Shown: piece by piece, positions 38,031 through 45,297 of the stretch
How positions within the stretch are numbered: the first letter of the stretch is position 1
Layout: the number at the start of each line of letters is the position of its first letter
NCBI GenBank assembly: GCA_963834445.1
Contig: CAWIBU010000007.1
Coordinates: 429,471-493,470 of the forward strand
Source: PALSA-350 sp963834445
GTDB taxonomy: Bacteria > Acidobacteriota > Terriglobia > Terriglobales > Acidobacteriaceae
DNA length: 64,000 nt
Direction of reading: 5' to 3'
Position numbers and translations under genes: made by a program
The notes under the pieces: generated by a model
The model's input: the letters and a program-made list of their open reading frames with translations, nothing else
Told to the model about the DNA's origin: nothing
Databases searched by the model: none

Positions 38031-38765
38031 TCATCGACAGATCTTTTCCGCAGCCCGTACAGCCGGCACGCCCCCGAAGCGACGCTCTCTGCTGCGGAAA
38101 TTCTCCAGTGCGGCGTCCAGATCAGCTTCGTTGAAATCGGGCCACATACGGTCGGTGAAGAGCAGTTCAGCATAGGCGGACTCCCATAGCAAAAAATCGG
38201 AGAGGCGCGTCTCTCCACCGGTGCGAATCAATAAATCAACCTCGCCGCTCTCGCCGCTGAGCGCGCCCATCAATATCGCTCCCAGCACATCGGCAGATAA
38301 TGTCACACTGCGGGCAAGAGCATGCGACGCCGTCGCCGCAGCACGCGCAATCGCGTCGCGTGAGGAGTAGTCAATCGCCACGCACAGATGAAGCCGATCT
38401 CCTGCAGTTGACGCCCGCTCCGCCTTCTCGATCGCCTCCAGTACAGTGGGAGCCAGGCGATCGCGCCGCCCAATCACCTGCAGCCGCACCCCGCGCTGCC
38501 GAAGACGCTCCGTCTCCATGCGCAGAAACGCGCGCATCAACCAGAAAATACGCTGCACTTCCGCTGCGGGGCGGCGCCAATTATCCGAAGAAAAGGCATA
38601 CAGCGTGAGGCGGCGAATGCCCATGTCGGATGCATGTTCCACCACCCGGCGTACCGCTGTGACACCGGCGCGATGGCCAGCGACGCGCGGTAAGCCGCGT
38701 CGCGTGGCCCAGCGGCCGTTGCCATCCATAATGATCGCGACATGGAGTCCTTGCTGCGTATCCAT
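38031..38765 (-). CDS. uppS: Undecaprenyl diphosphate synthase-type cis-prenyltransferase
   Basis: The product has 244 residues from the ATG at 38765, three bases past the creD stop. It has HVAIIMDGNGRWATRRGLPR with catalytic Asp14, HRAGVTAVRRVVEHASDMGI, YAFSSDNWRRP and the closing DLLIRTGGETRLSDFLLWES. These are the UppS substrate-binding motifs in order. The enzyme adds isopentenyl units in cis to farnesyl diphosphate to make the lipid carrier for peptidoglycan and glycans. The main uppS of most bacteria is next to cdsA/dxr; linkage to creD here suggests a second, regulated copy or a rearranged order. Co-transcription with creD is very likely. Confidence 0.94.
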   Translation of the reverse strand: MDTQQGLHVAIIMDGNGRWATRRGLPRVAGHRAGVTAVRRVVEHASDMGIRRLTLYAFSSDNWRRPAAEVQRIFWLMRAFLRMETERLRQRGVRLQVIGRRDRLAPTVLEAIEKAERASTAGDRLHLCVAIDYSSRDAIARAAATASHALARSVTLSADVLGAILMGALSGESGEVDLLIRTGGETRLSDFLLWESAYAELLFTDRMWPDFNEADLDAALENFRSRERRFGGVPAVRAAEKICR

Positions 38766-38767
38766 GC

Positions 38768-40168
38768 CTATACCGCCGCCGAGCCTGTCGCAGGCTGACC
38801 GGCATTGCCTGGCGGTAGCGAACGATACCAATCGATCCCTCGCGTGTAGTACATGGCCGCCGCTACCGCCAGGAAACTGGCAAACGCGCCTACCAGCAGG
38901 GCATTGTCTTCCAGCCGCAGTAGCAAATAGATGAGCCCATACAGCAGCGTAAAGATGGCCAGCGCGCGCAAAGCCTGTAAACGGCTGTCGAAGACCCAGC
39001 CCGCGTTGGCCGCCAGCAGGCCAACCGTCGCACTGCCGGCAAGCAGAAATCCAATGTCGAAGCCAATTCTTTCGGCGAGCGACAACAGCAGCAAATAGAA
39101 AATGATCTGCGCAATGCCCACCAGAACATACTGCGCCGGATGAACGCGATGGCCGGTCGTCACCTCAAACACGAAGTAGGCAAGGAAGAGAAGGCCCAGA
39201 AAAAGGACGACGTACTTCAGCGACCGGGTCACCGATTGATAGGGATCGGCCACTTCCACAAAAGAAATGCCCAGCGCTGTTGCATCCAGACCCTTAATCG
39301 AATCGCTCGGCCCTTCGGCACGCACACCGCGGGCGATGAAAGGTACGGACCACTCGGCCGTAAAACCACTGTTCGCAACATTCCTGGTGACCGGCAAGAA
39401 GCCTCCATCGAAACCGGGACTAGCCCAGTCACCCTGCGCGCTCAGGTGCGTGGTCTTGCCGTAGGCCAGCACGGCAATCCGTTCGGCGCCACTAAAACGT
39501 AGTGTGGACGCAACCTCGAACTGAGCATCGGGCTGCGCGATGCCCGCTGTCTTTACGCCGAACAGCGTAAGCTTCGCAGGCTGTATCTGGTTGCCGCCGA
39601 TGGTCAAATCCTGGTCGATCGCCGCAGGCGCCAGCGTCGCGGTCTTGCCACCCATGGTCAACAAGGCGTCGGCCTGTGCTCCGCGCGCATCGCTCACGCC
39701 GACGATCATCTCCGCGCGCCCCCAGTCGAGGACGGCGCCGGACGGCAGCGCCAGCGGAAAGCCACGCAAATCAAACGTCGCATTCAGTTGCACATTCGCC
39801 TGGAACACCGGCACCCGGAACAGCGAGCGCCGCCGTTCCTCTGTTGTCGTCTTCAGTGCTGCCGAAGCCTGTGCGGGAAACACCAGGTAAACACCTCGCC
39901 TGCCCGTATCCGCGGGCGACTGCGCGGGAAGGTTGTAGGGGATGGCAAGCGTAGGTCCGAGAAAGGTTTGCCGTCCGCCGACGTGGCCGCTTACTTCGCG
40001 CACCACCTCCGCCGCGCGGTTGGTTCTGTCCTGCACCAGCGCCCAGACAAAAATGGCCGGTATGGTCATCACCAGCGCCAGAAAGCAGACCACGATGAGT
40101 TTAGTGCCCATGGACCGGGAATCGATGCCGGCGGCCGGGATGGAGGTCGAAAGCGAAGTAATACTCAT
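38768..40168 (-). CDS. creD: CreD-family inner-membrane protein
   Basis: The product has 466 residues from the ATG at 40168 with AGGTAGGT upstream. One N-terminal membrane segment (TKLIVVCFLALVMTIPAIFV) leads to a large periplasmic region that keeps the GRRGVYLVFPAQ, VAVL-type strands and SFVEVADPYQSVTRSLKYV. A C-terminal block of five or six membrane helices follows, containing ATGHRVHPAQYVLVG-like sequence and SLAERIGFDIGFLLAGSAT. That is the CreD (cell-envelope integrity, colicin E2 tolerance) layout. Function in E. coli is linked to envelope stress and the CreBC system; no CreBC genes are here. It precedes uppS by two bases and is preceded by a 15-base palindrome shared with the nearby regulator. 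Confidence 0.92.
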   Translation of the reverse strand: MSITSLSTSIPAAGIDSRSMGTKLIVVCFLALVMTIPAIFVWALVQDRTNRAAEVVREVSGHVGGRQTFLGPTLAIPYNLPAQSPADTGRRGVYLVFPAQASAALKTTTEERRRSLFRVPVFQANVQLNATFDLRGFPLALPSGAVLDWGRAEMIVGVSDARGAQADALLTMGGKTATLAPAAIDQDLTIGGNQIQPAKLTLFGVKTAGIAQPDAQFEVASTLRFSGAERIAVLAYGKTTHLSAQGDWASPGFDGGFLPVTRNVANSGFTAEWSVPFIARGVRAEGPSDSIKGLDATALGISFVEVADPYQSVTRSLKYVVLFLGLLFLAYFVFEVTTGHRVHPAQYVLVGIAQIIFYLLLLSLAERIGFDIGFLLAGSATVGLLAANAGWVFDSRLQALRALAIFTLLYGLIYLLLRLEDNALLVGAFASFLAVAAAMYYTRGIDWYRSLPPGNAGQPATGSAAV

Positions 40169-40193
40169 GCCAATGCACCTACCTTTGAAGTTA

Positions 40194-40208
40194 CTTTGCA
40201 ATGCAAAG
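40194..40208 (-). promoter_or_regulatory. Palindromic operator upstream of creD
   Basis: CTTTGCAATGCAAAG is a perfect 7+1+7 palindrome 26 bases before the creD start. A near-identical CTTTACAGTGCAAAG overlaps the promoter of the membrane-protein/regulator operon at 41241-41255, so both are likely sites for the winged-helix regulator encoded between them. Confidence 0.65.
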
Positions 40209-40227
40209 CTAATTGATAAAAAAAAGC

Positions 40228-40617
40228 TCAGGCCTGCCGCGGCGTCATGCCACCTGCCAGGTTTAAAGTGGCTTCGTCCCTGGTTACCTTGGCGGCATCA
40301 CGAACCACCTGTTCCAGCGTCGTAAGATATTCGAGATAGCGCTTTCGGCCGGAAACTGTGATGCGGCACACCGTCTGCGGACGATTATGGTCGTGCCCTT
40401 TCACGATCTGCACAATCTTCTCTTTCTCCAGCACGCTCAAGTGCCTGCTCAGGTTGCCGTCGGTCAGCGCGCATAACTGCTTCAGATCGCCGAACGTCAA
40501 TCCCTTGGGATTGCTGATCAGGGAAGTGAGCACACTCAGCCGGGCGCGTTCGTGAATCACGCGATCCAGGCCTTCGTAGGCAAACCGGCCTTCACTCGAA
40601 CCGGCCCTAGTTTTCAT
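40228..40617 (-). CDS. Winged-helix transcriptional regulator (HTH_34 / ArsR-like)
   Basis: The product has 129 residues. The winged helix is in residues 18-100: VIHERARLSVLTSLISNPKG, LTFGDLKQLCALTDGNLSRH as recognition helix and LEKEKIVQIVKGHDHNRPQT as wing, followed by RITVSGRKRYLEYLTTLEQV. This is the one-domain regulator type that usually lies beside a membrane protein. It overlaps that membrane gene by 11 bases. Palindromes CTTTGCAATGCAAAG and CTTTACAGTGCAAAG in front of creD and of its own operon suggest it represses both. No ligand-binding part is visible, so the signal may come from the membrane partner. Confidence 0.9.
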   Translation of the reverse strand: MKTRAGSSEGRFAYEGLDRVIHERARLSVLTSLISNPKGLTFGDLKQLCALTDGNLSRHLSVLEKEKIVQIVKGHDHNRPQTVCRITVSGRKRYLEYLTTLEQVVRDAAKVTRDEATLNLAGGMTPRQA

Positions 40618-41230
40618 CGCTCTCCTCCTGATGGGAGTGGGCCGTGACGAACAAGATGCCTGCCACCAGCAACTGGCCGATGCCGAATGAGATGCCCATT
40701 GTCCAGGGAGAAAGTGCGCGGGTGTCGCCCAGCGCGATCGAGGTCAACCCGGTGACCAGATACCATGCCCCCGCAAGCGCCATGAGCCGCGGCAGGAAGC
40801 GGCAGGATGAAAATACGCCCAGGCTGAAAATGATTTGCCACAATCCGGGGATCATCCATTGCGCCGACGGCGCCGACTTGAGCAGCACCAAGGTCAACAG
40901 GGCGCCGGCGCCCGCCGAGGGCACGAATTGCTCAACCGCCATGCGGATCATTTCATCCGCCATACCCGAATGCATACGCTGGGCCCGCGTCACCGTCTGC
41001 ACCCCAATCAACGCGGCGGAAATGATGGCGGTCGCAGTCCAGATATAAAGATAAGCAGGTACATGATTCGCCGCATCCGGCAGCCACCACGCCTGCGCCA
41101 CCGCTGCGCCCAGGGCGAACAACCCGGTCGCCGCCAGAGTTGCCGGACCGTACCCGCGGAACTCCGTGGTGCGTGCCATCTGCAGCCGTATGCTGCTGAT
41201 GTCTCCCAGCGCTTTGTGCAGGTCATCCAT
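40607..41230 (-). CDS. Integral membrane protein, partner of the winged-helix regulator
   Basis: The product has 207 residues from the ATG at 41230. A soluble start (MDDLHKALGDISSIRLQMAR) is followed by about six membrane segments (ATLAATGLFALGAAVAQAWW, WTATAIISAALIGVQ, GAGALLTLVLL, and more). It overlaps the following regulator gene by 11 bases, a pairing common for HTH_34 regulators in Acidobacteria and Bacteroidetes. It may sense the membrane state and control the regulator, but there is no motif to prove that. The start lies only about 17 bases from the expected transcription start and has no Shine-Dalgarno sequence. Confidence 0.75.
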   Translation of the reverse strand: MDDLHKALGDISSIRLQMARTTEFRGYGPATLAATGLFALGAAVAQAWWLPDAANHVPAYLYIWTATAIISAALIGVQTVTRAQRMHSGMADEMIRMAVEQFVPSAGAGALLTLVLLKSAPSAQWMIPGLWQIIFSLGVFSSCRFLPRLMALAGAWYLVTGLTSIALGDTRALSPWTMGISFGIGQLLVAGILFVTAHSHQEESDEN

Positions 41231-41240
41231 AAGCAATTAA

Positions 41241-41255
41241 CTTTACAGTGCAAAG
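41241..41255 (-). promoter_or_regulatory. Operator overlapping the -10 of the membrane-protein/regulator operon
   Basis: CTTTACAGTGCAAAG (plus-strand reading) is an imperfect copy of the creD palindrome. Its right end runs into the -10 box, so binding there would block RNA polymerase. This is the expected arrangement for autoregulation. Confidence 0.65.
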
Positions 41256-41281
41256 TATACGGCCGCGGAACGCCTTGTCAA
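41254..41281 (-). promoter_or_regulatory. Strong sigma-70 promoter for the membrane-protein/regulator operon
   Basis: On the minus strand TTGACA (41276-41281) and TATACT (41254-41259) are 16 bases apart, both near consensus. The box begins 15 bases beyond the AAR stop codon, so this promoter sits right behind the ADO-AAR operon. Confidence 0.75.
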
Positions 41282-41295
41282 GCGTGAAAGTGTGC

Positions 41296-42378
41296 TTACC
41301 TTGCACAGCAGTCCTGGGCGTTGTAGAGAGGGGCGAGCGCGATCCCGTGGCGTGAGGCGATGGCCTCGATCTCGCTTACCCGCTCGGGCGTGATGTGTCC
41401 TCTCCCTTGGGAGAAAGGCTCAAACCGGCCTTCCAGAGCCAGCGCCATCCCTTCCAGCAGGCATCCGTGCACGACATCAGGGAAAGGATGACGGTTCAGA
41501 ATCCCGTGGAAATCCGGGGTGAAGCGTAAGCCGCCGCTGATTTGTCCCAGGCCGCCAAAGAACACTTTCATATCAGGCCGCTGTGCAGAAGGAGAGAGAT
41601 TCTTCGGATAGCCCGCGTCGCATACGATGGCGTCGGGCGATAGGCGGCCTAACAGAAGGGAAGGTGAGGCCAGGCTCGCCGCGCAGATCACCACATCCGC
41701 TTCGACTGAAAATTGATCGAGGCGGGTCGCGATCTCGACCTCAACCCCAAGCGAGTGCAACTGGGTCCCCAGTTTGCCCAACCGCTCCCCGTTGCGAGCA
41801 TGCAGCAGCACCCGCTTCACCAGCGGCGCCAGGCAGCGCGCGCATCCAGAACCAACATCGCCCGTCGCTCCTACAATCAGCAGCGTCGATTGGCCGAGAT
41901 CTCGCCCTTCGGCCGCACACATTTTCCGGATGCCCTGAACAATGAAGCCAACCGTCAAAGCATTGCCCGTTGTGAACACCGTATCGTGGCGTGCGGGCAG
42001 TTGATCGAAATTGCCCTCGATCAGGATCGAGCTAAACCCGCCGAGGCTTACGATCTTCGCACCGGCATTGATCGCGCAGGCGGCCGCGCCCCGCACGCGG
42101 GCGAGATTGTCGTGCATGTAATCCGCTTCCAGATGATCGGGCGGAATGAAGGAGTCGATGTAAACGCCATGCGCCCGCTGGCCGCTCGTCGAAATAGCAT
42201 CCACGTGACACACTGCCCTGGGTGGAATCCAGGGCAGGATGTCTTTGATTTCATCGTCAGGCAGCGGTGTATGCGTGGGCCCACGCAGCACCGCCAGCAC
42301 ATCAGAAGCAGCTCGCCAACTCTCCTGATGGCCAATCAGCGCGAAGTCGATACCTAAACCGGCAATTGCGCTACCCAT
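41296..42378 (-). CDS. aar: Long-chain acyl-ACP reductase homologue (AAR), cyanobacterial alkane-pathway type
   Basis: The product has 360 residues. It reduces fatty acyl-ACP (or acyl-CoA) with NADPH to the fatty aldehyde in cyanobacteria. Family landmarks are in order: ALIGH near the N-terminus, SLGGFSSILIEG at 111-122, FTTGNALTVGFI, the nucleotide loop VGATGDVGSGCARCL at 169-183, CDAGYPKNL at 253-261 and Cys306 in HGCLLEGMALALEG. The last aligns with the acyl-accepting Cys of cyanobacterial AAR. The chain ends with CCAR. The start overlaps the ADO stop by 25 bases, so translation is coupled. The neighbour is the enzyme that uses the aldehyde. The role is inferred from motifs and pairing; the alternative is another short-chain-dehydrogenase-like aldehyde producer. 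Confidence 0.9.
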   Translation of the reverse strand: MGSAIAGLGIDFALIGHQESWRAASDVLAVLRGPTHTPLPDDEIKDILPWIPPRAVCHVDAISTSGQRAHGVYIDSFIPPDHLEADYMHDNLARVRGAAACAINAGAKIVSLGGFSSILIEGNFDQLPARHDTVFTTGNALTVGFIVQGIRKMCAAEGRDLGQSTLLIVGATGDVGSGCARCLAPLVKRVLLHARNGERLGKLGTQLHSLGVEVEIATRLDQFSVEADVVICAASLASPSLLLGRLSPDAIVCDAGYPKNLSPSAQRPDMKVFFGGLGQISGGLRFTPDFHGILNRHPFPDVVHGCLLEGMALALEGRFEPFSQGRGHITPERVSEIEAIASRHGIALAPLYNAQDCCAR

Positions 42379-43109
42379 GCCAGCGTCACCTCTCCGGGGA
42401 GGCCCAACAGGTCAAGCGTTTTGAGGTATTGTTGCAGCGACGCGCCGCGCAGCTCCGCTGCCGTGAGGCTCACGTGCGGCAGTGCTGGTTTGATACAGCT
42501 ACCGTGGCATACTTCGCAATGGCCCGTACTGCACTCTTTCGCCATCATCAACGCCAGCGTGGTCATGACTTCAAGATGGAGCTGATGGACTTTGTCGTCA
42601 AAACGCTGCGGGTCAAGGGCTCTTTCCGCTTTGAGCAGAGACATGGCGTGCTCAATGTGCCCTTCTTCCTCGGTGGCGATGGCGGCAAAGGTTTTGCCCA
42701 GGCTGCCCGGTCCCACTCTCCCGACGCGGGCGTAACTGGCAACCGCGAACGATTCCAGCATGATCTCCTGCACGATCAGGCAACCGATGAAATCGCGCTC
42801 AGCGATGCGGCGCAAAAACGCCTCGCGCAGCCGCTTCCAGTGTTTCCCGTTAACGTTGCTGGCAACGTGCAGGCCTATCCTGCGCCCCTCAGCAGCAAAC
42901 GCCGCCGCGTGGCCTCGTTCGCCCTCGGCGTGCTCCAGGGCATCGGCGACTTCTTCAGGGTCGTCACATATCTCAGCAAGGGAAGCGTAGTTCATCGCGG
43001 CGATCAGTTCGCCGGTCATGGCCTGGGCGAGCACATCCTGCCAGATCGCCGCACTGGGTGAGAGGGAAGTCGACTCGATCGCGGAGTTCAGAGCAATCAC
43101 CGTTTCCAT
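42354..43109 (-). CDS. Aldehyde-deformylating oxygenase homologue (ADO) with extra Cys-rich tail
   Basis: The product has 251 residues from the ATG at 43109, behind a perfect AAGGAGG. The ferritin-like di-iron fold turns fatty aldehydes into alkanes plus formate. All six ligands are present: Glu34 (TGELIAAMNYASLAE), Glu64-x2-His67, Glu119 (CLIVQEIMLESFAVASY), Glu148-x2-His151 (EEEGH). The 67-119 spacing of 52 and the 119-148 spacing of 29 equal those of cyanobacterial ADO. Beyond residue 190 it has C-x4-C-x2-C-x3-C (193-205), absent from the cyanobacterial enzymes I know, and about 45 further residues. No signal peptide. The next gene is the matching reductase. The catalytic assignment is strong; activity is untested. 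Confidence 0.9.
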   Translation of the reverse strand: METVIALNSAIESTSLSPSAAIWQDVLAQAMTGELIAAMNYASLAEICDDPEEVADALEHAEGERGHAAAFAAEGRRIGLHVASNVNGKHWKRLREAFLRRIAERDFIGCLIVQEIMLESFAVASYARVGRVGPGSLGKTFAAIATEEEGHIEHAMSLLKAERALDPQRFDDKVHQLHLEVMTTLALMMAKECSTGHCEVCHGSCIKPALPHVSLTAAELRGASLQQYLKTLDLLGLPGEVTLAWVAQLPV

Positions 43110-43129
43110 ACGTCCTCCTTGAAGTTGAA

Positions 43130-44017
43130 TTAGATGGGTTCTCGATAACGGCGCAGCCGGACCGCCGCAGCCAGCATGGCCGCCGCAACGATCAGACCGA
43201 TCCACAAGCCTGGAGTACTTAGGAATCGCAAGGGAGACAATTGCGACACCGGGATGAAATGGGGATCGACGAACGAACCATCCGGCATTTGCATCACGTA
43301 CGCCGTGGGCGCAAAGCCGAACAAGCGGTCGCGCAACAGGATGAGCGTATGCATCGTGTGGAAGACGATATGTTCCCCGGCAGCAATCGCCAGCAGCGGC
43401 AACACTGCCCACAAAAACACGGTGCGCCGCGCCCACCCGGAAACCAGCATCAGCCATGCGTAGACGGGCGCATACCAAAGCGCCAGCACAATCAGGGTGT
43501 ACAACGACTCCACCTGCAGCTGAACGAAGGGCAGTTTCGCCCAGAGCATGATCACGCTTTCACCCTTTATCAGAACCGCCACTGTGCTCACCAGCAGAAT
43601 GAGCAACTGCGCGGCGGCGGTGATCGCGAACACCATCAGGGGCAGAACCGCCAGCGGTATCATCGCCTTCGCCAGCACGGTCGTTCGATCGGAAACCGGC
43701 AGCGACTTCCAGAACAGGATGCTGCGATCGCGGCGCTCGCCATACAGCGCGTCGAGGCAGTAGACCATCGCGACGATGATCGCCGTAAAGGTGGCCAGCA
43801 TCCCCGTGTGGCTGTACGGCATCGCCAGGACTACGGGCGATTGGGTTGGATCGATGGCTCCCAACGCCTGCGCACTGTTCCTCAGCACATGTGTCAGGCT
43901 AAAGAAGAATGCCAACAGACCCAGGCCAACGGCAGCGAGCGGCGCAATGTAGAGCGAGCGGTTCTCCCACAACTCCCGGCGCACCGACCAGTAGAGGGCA
44001 TTGGGCTGTGTCTTCAT
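43130..44017 (-). CDS. ABC-2-type transporter permease
   Basis: The product has 295 residues with six or so membrane segments (SLYIAPLAAVGLGLLAFFFS, TFTAIIVAMVYCLDALYGE and four more). YGERRDRSILFWKSLPVSDR between segments is typical of permeases paired with YtrB/NatA-type ATPases. It overlaps the ATPase gene by ATGA and ends 20 bases before the ADO gene. One large extracellular loop lies near residue 220-260 (GFAPTAYVMQMPDGSFVDPH). It is probably an exporter subunit; the substrate could be linked to the ADO/AAR products, but this is inferred from the operon only. Confidence 0.88.
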   Translation of the reverse strand: MKTQPNALYWSVRRELWENRSLYIAPLAAVGLGLLAFFFSLTHVLRNSAQALGAIDPTQSPVVLAMPYSHTGMLATFTAIIVAMVYCLDALYGERRDRSILFWKSLPVSDRTTVLAKAMIPLAVLPLMVFAITAAAQLLILLVSTVAVLIKGESVIMLWAKLPFVQLQVESLYTLIVLALWYAPVYAWLMLVSGWARRTVFLWAVLPLLAIAAGEHIVFHTMHTLILLRDRLFGFAPTAYVMQMPDGSFVDPHFIPVSQLSPLRFLSTPGLWIGLIVAAAMLAAAVRLRRYREPI

Positions 44018-44865
44018 AGTTTGTTCCCCATCACAGCCACGAACAGGTCGGCAATGCTGGGGGTGCGCACCTCGCCAAGTGCGGCCAGTTGCACACGATC
44101 GCCACCCTCAAAAATCATGATGCCGCGCCCGAACAGCTGGCGCTCGTGTATCGGCTTGAGCGCTCGTGCGCCGTCGATGTGGTCGGGACTGACCATCACC
44201 TCCTGATAGCGACCTTCAAATGCATCCATGCTGCAATCGAGCGCGATGCGGCCGTGGTTGATGAACATTACGTCAGTGAGCACGTGCTGCACCTCTTCCA
44301 CCTGGTGGGTCGTCACCACGATCGTGCGGTTGCCGTCGAAGTATTCGTTCAGCAGGGAATCGTAGAACTGCTTGCGATACAGCAGGTCAAGCCCCAGCGT
44401 CGGCTCGTCCAGCACCAGCAACTTGGCATCGATCGCCATCACCAGCGCCAGGTGTAATTGCGTCACCATGCCCTTTGACAACTCTCTGACCTTGCTGTTG
44501 CGCTGAATCGAGGTCCTGGTCAAAAAAGCCTCCGCCTTGGCGCGATCAAACCGGGGGTGGACACCGGCCACGTAGTCGATGGCCTGCGAAACCCGGAGCC
44601 AGCGTGGCAGTACCGCAACATCGGCGATGAAACAGACATCGCGCATCAGTTGATCGCGCTGCGTCCACGGATCCCGCCCGAGTACCTTCAGCTCGCCCTC
44701 ATACGAAGTAAGGCCCAGTATCGCGTTCAGCGCCGTGCTCTTTCCGGCGCCGTTGGGGCCGATGAGTCCCAGGATGCGACCTTCTGCGATCTGCAAATCC
44801 ACGCCGTCGAGTGCAACCGTTTTGCCAAATGTTCTGCGCAGGCCGCGCGCTTCAATCACGTTCAT
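44014..44865 (-). CDS. ABC transporter ATPase (YtrB/NatA-like)
   Basis: The product has 283 residues from the ATG at 44865, chosen because it overlaps the gntR stop (ATGA) and has AAGGAG ahead. Walker A is GPNGAGKST at 36-44, the signature is LSKGM near 129-133, and Walker B is LLVLDEPTLGLD, followed by the H-loop TTHQVEEV. The C-terminal 70 residues are a family-specific extension. It couples ATP hydrolysis to the membrane permease encoded next. It is the second gene of the GntR-ABC-ADO-AAR operon. Confidence 0.92.
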   Translation of the reverse strand: MNVIEARGLRRTFGKTVALDGVDLQIAEGRILGLIGPNGAGKSTALNAILGLTSYEGELKVLGRDPWTQRDQLMRDVCFIADVAVLPRWLRVSQAIDYVAGVHPRFDRAKAEAFLTRTSIQRNSKVRELSKGMVTQLHLALVMAIDAKLLVLDEPTLGLDLLYRKQFYDSLLNEYFDGNRTIVVTTHQVEEVQHVLTDVMFINHGRIALDCSMDAFEGRYQEVMVSPDHIDGARALKPIHERQLFGRGIMIFEGGDRVQLAALGEVRTPSIADLFVAVMGNKL

Positions 44866-45224
44866 GGTTTTGGCTCCTTGGCCAGCAGCTCTTTTGCATT
44901 CAGGCCCAGCCGTTGAATGGTTGCGTAGATGCGCGGCCACTCCTCCGCAAGAAATCTTTGCCGTTCGCCCTGCAGCAGTAATTTACGTGCGCCTGTATTG
45001 ATGAACATGCCGCGACCTCGCTTACTCTCAACCAGCTGCTCGTCGACCAGTTGCTGGTAGCCCTTGAGAACCGTGAGCGGATTGACCAGGTACTCCGCCG
45101 CCACATTACGTACCGAGGGGAGGGGATCGCCTTCCTTCAAAACGCCATCGAGGATCATCGCGGCCACGCGATCGCGTAGCTGGCGGTAAATCGGTGTACT
45201 GTCATTCCACGTTATGTTGCTCAC
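44862..45224 (-). CDS. YtrA-subfamily GntR transcriptional regulator
   Basis: The product has 120 residues, starting at GTG 45224. The GntR winged helix is complete: STPIYRQLRDRVAAMILDG, LPSVRNVAAEYLVNPLTVLK as recognition helix, and LVESKRGRGMFI as wing. Only a short C-terminal helix follows, without a ligand domain, as in YtrA proteins. YtrA genes typically head ABC-transporter operons and repress them. A 24-base palindrome directly in front of the start fits. The start codon is about three bases after the predicted transcription start, so the message may be leaderless. Confidence 0.92.
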   Translation of the reverse strand: MSNITWNDSTPIYRQLRDRVAAMILDGVLKEGDPLPSVRNVAAEYLVNPLTVLKGYQQLVDEQLVESKRGRGMFINTGARKLLLQGERQRFLAEEWPRIYATIQRLGLNAKELLAKEPKP

Positions 45225-45225
45225 T

Positions 45226-45249
45226 GGTGTGTTAGTTAACTACAACACC
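45226..45249 (-). promoter_or_regulatory. GntR operator overlapping the ADO-AAR operon promoter
   Basis: Palindrome GGTGT-N4-GTTAAC-N4-ACACC with a perfect GTTAAC centre. A -10-like TTAACT (minus strand, 45234-45239) lies inside it, with TTGCAT 17 bases upstream as a weak -35. Regulator binding would block transcription. Confidence 0.6.
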
Positions 45250-45297
45250 ATCTCACATGCAAGCGTTTTTTCAAATTTCTTCTCTTCGGACCCTAAA

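Noticed and set aside
42501..42515. CxxCH heme-c motif in the ADO homologue
   Set aside because: The protein has no signal peptide and the motif is part of a C-x4-C-x2-C-x3-C cluster; metal binding in the cytoplasm is more likely than heme attachment.
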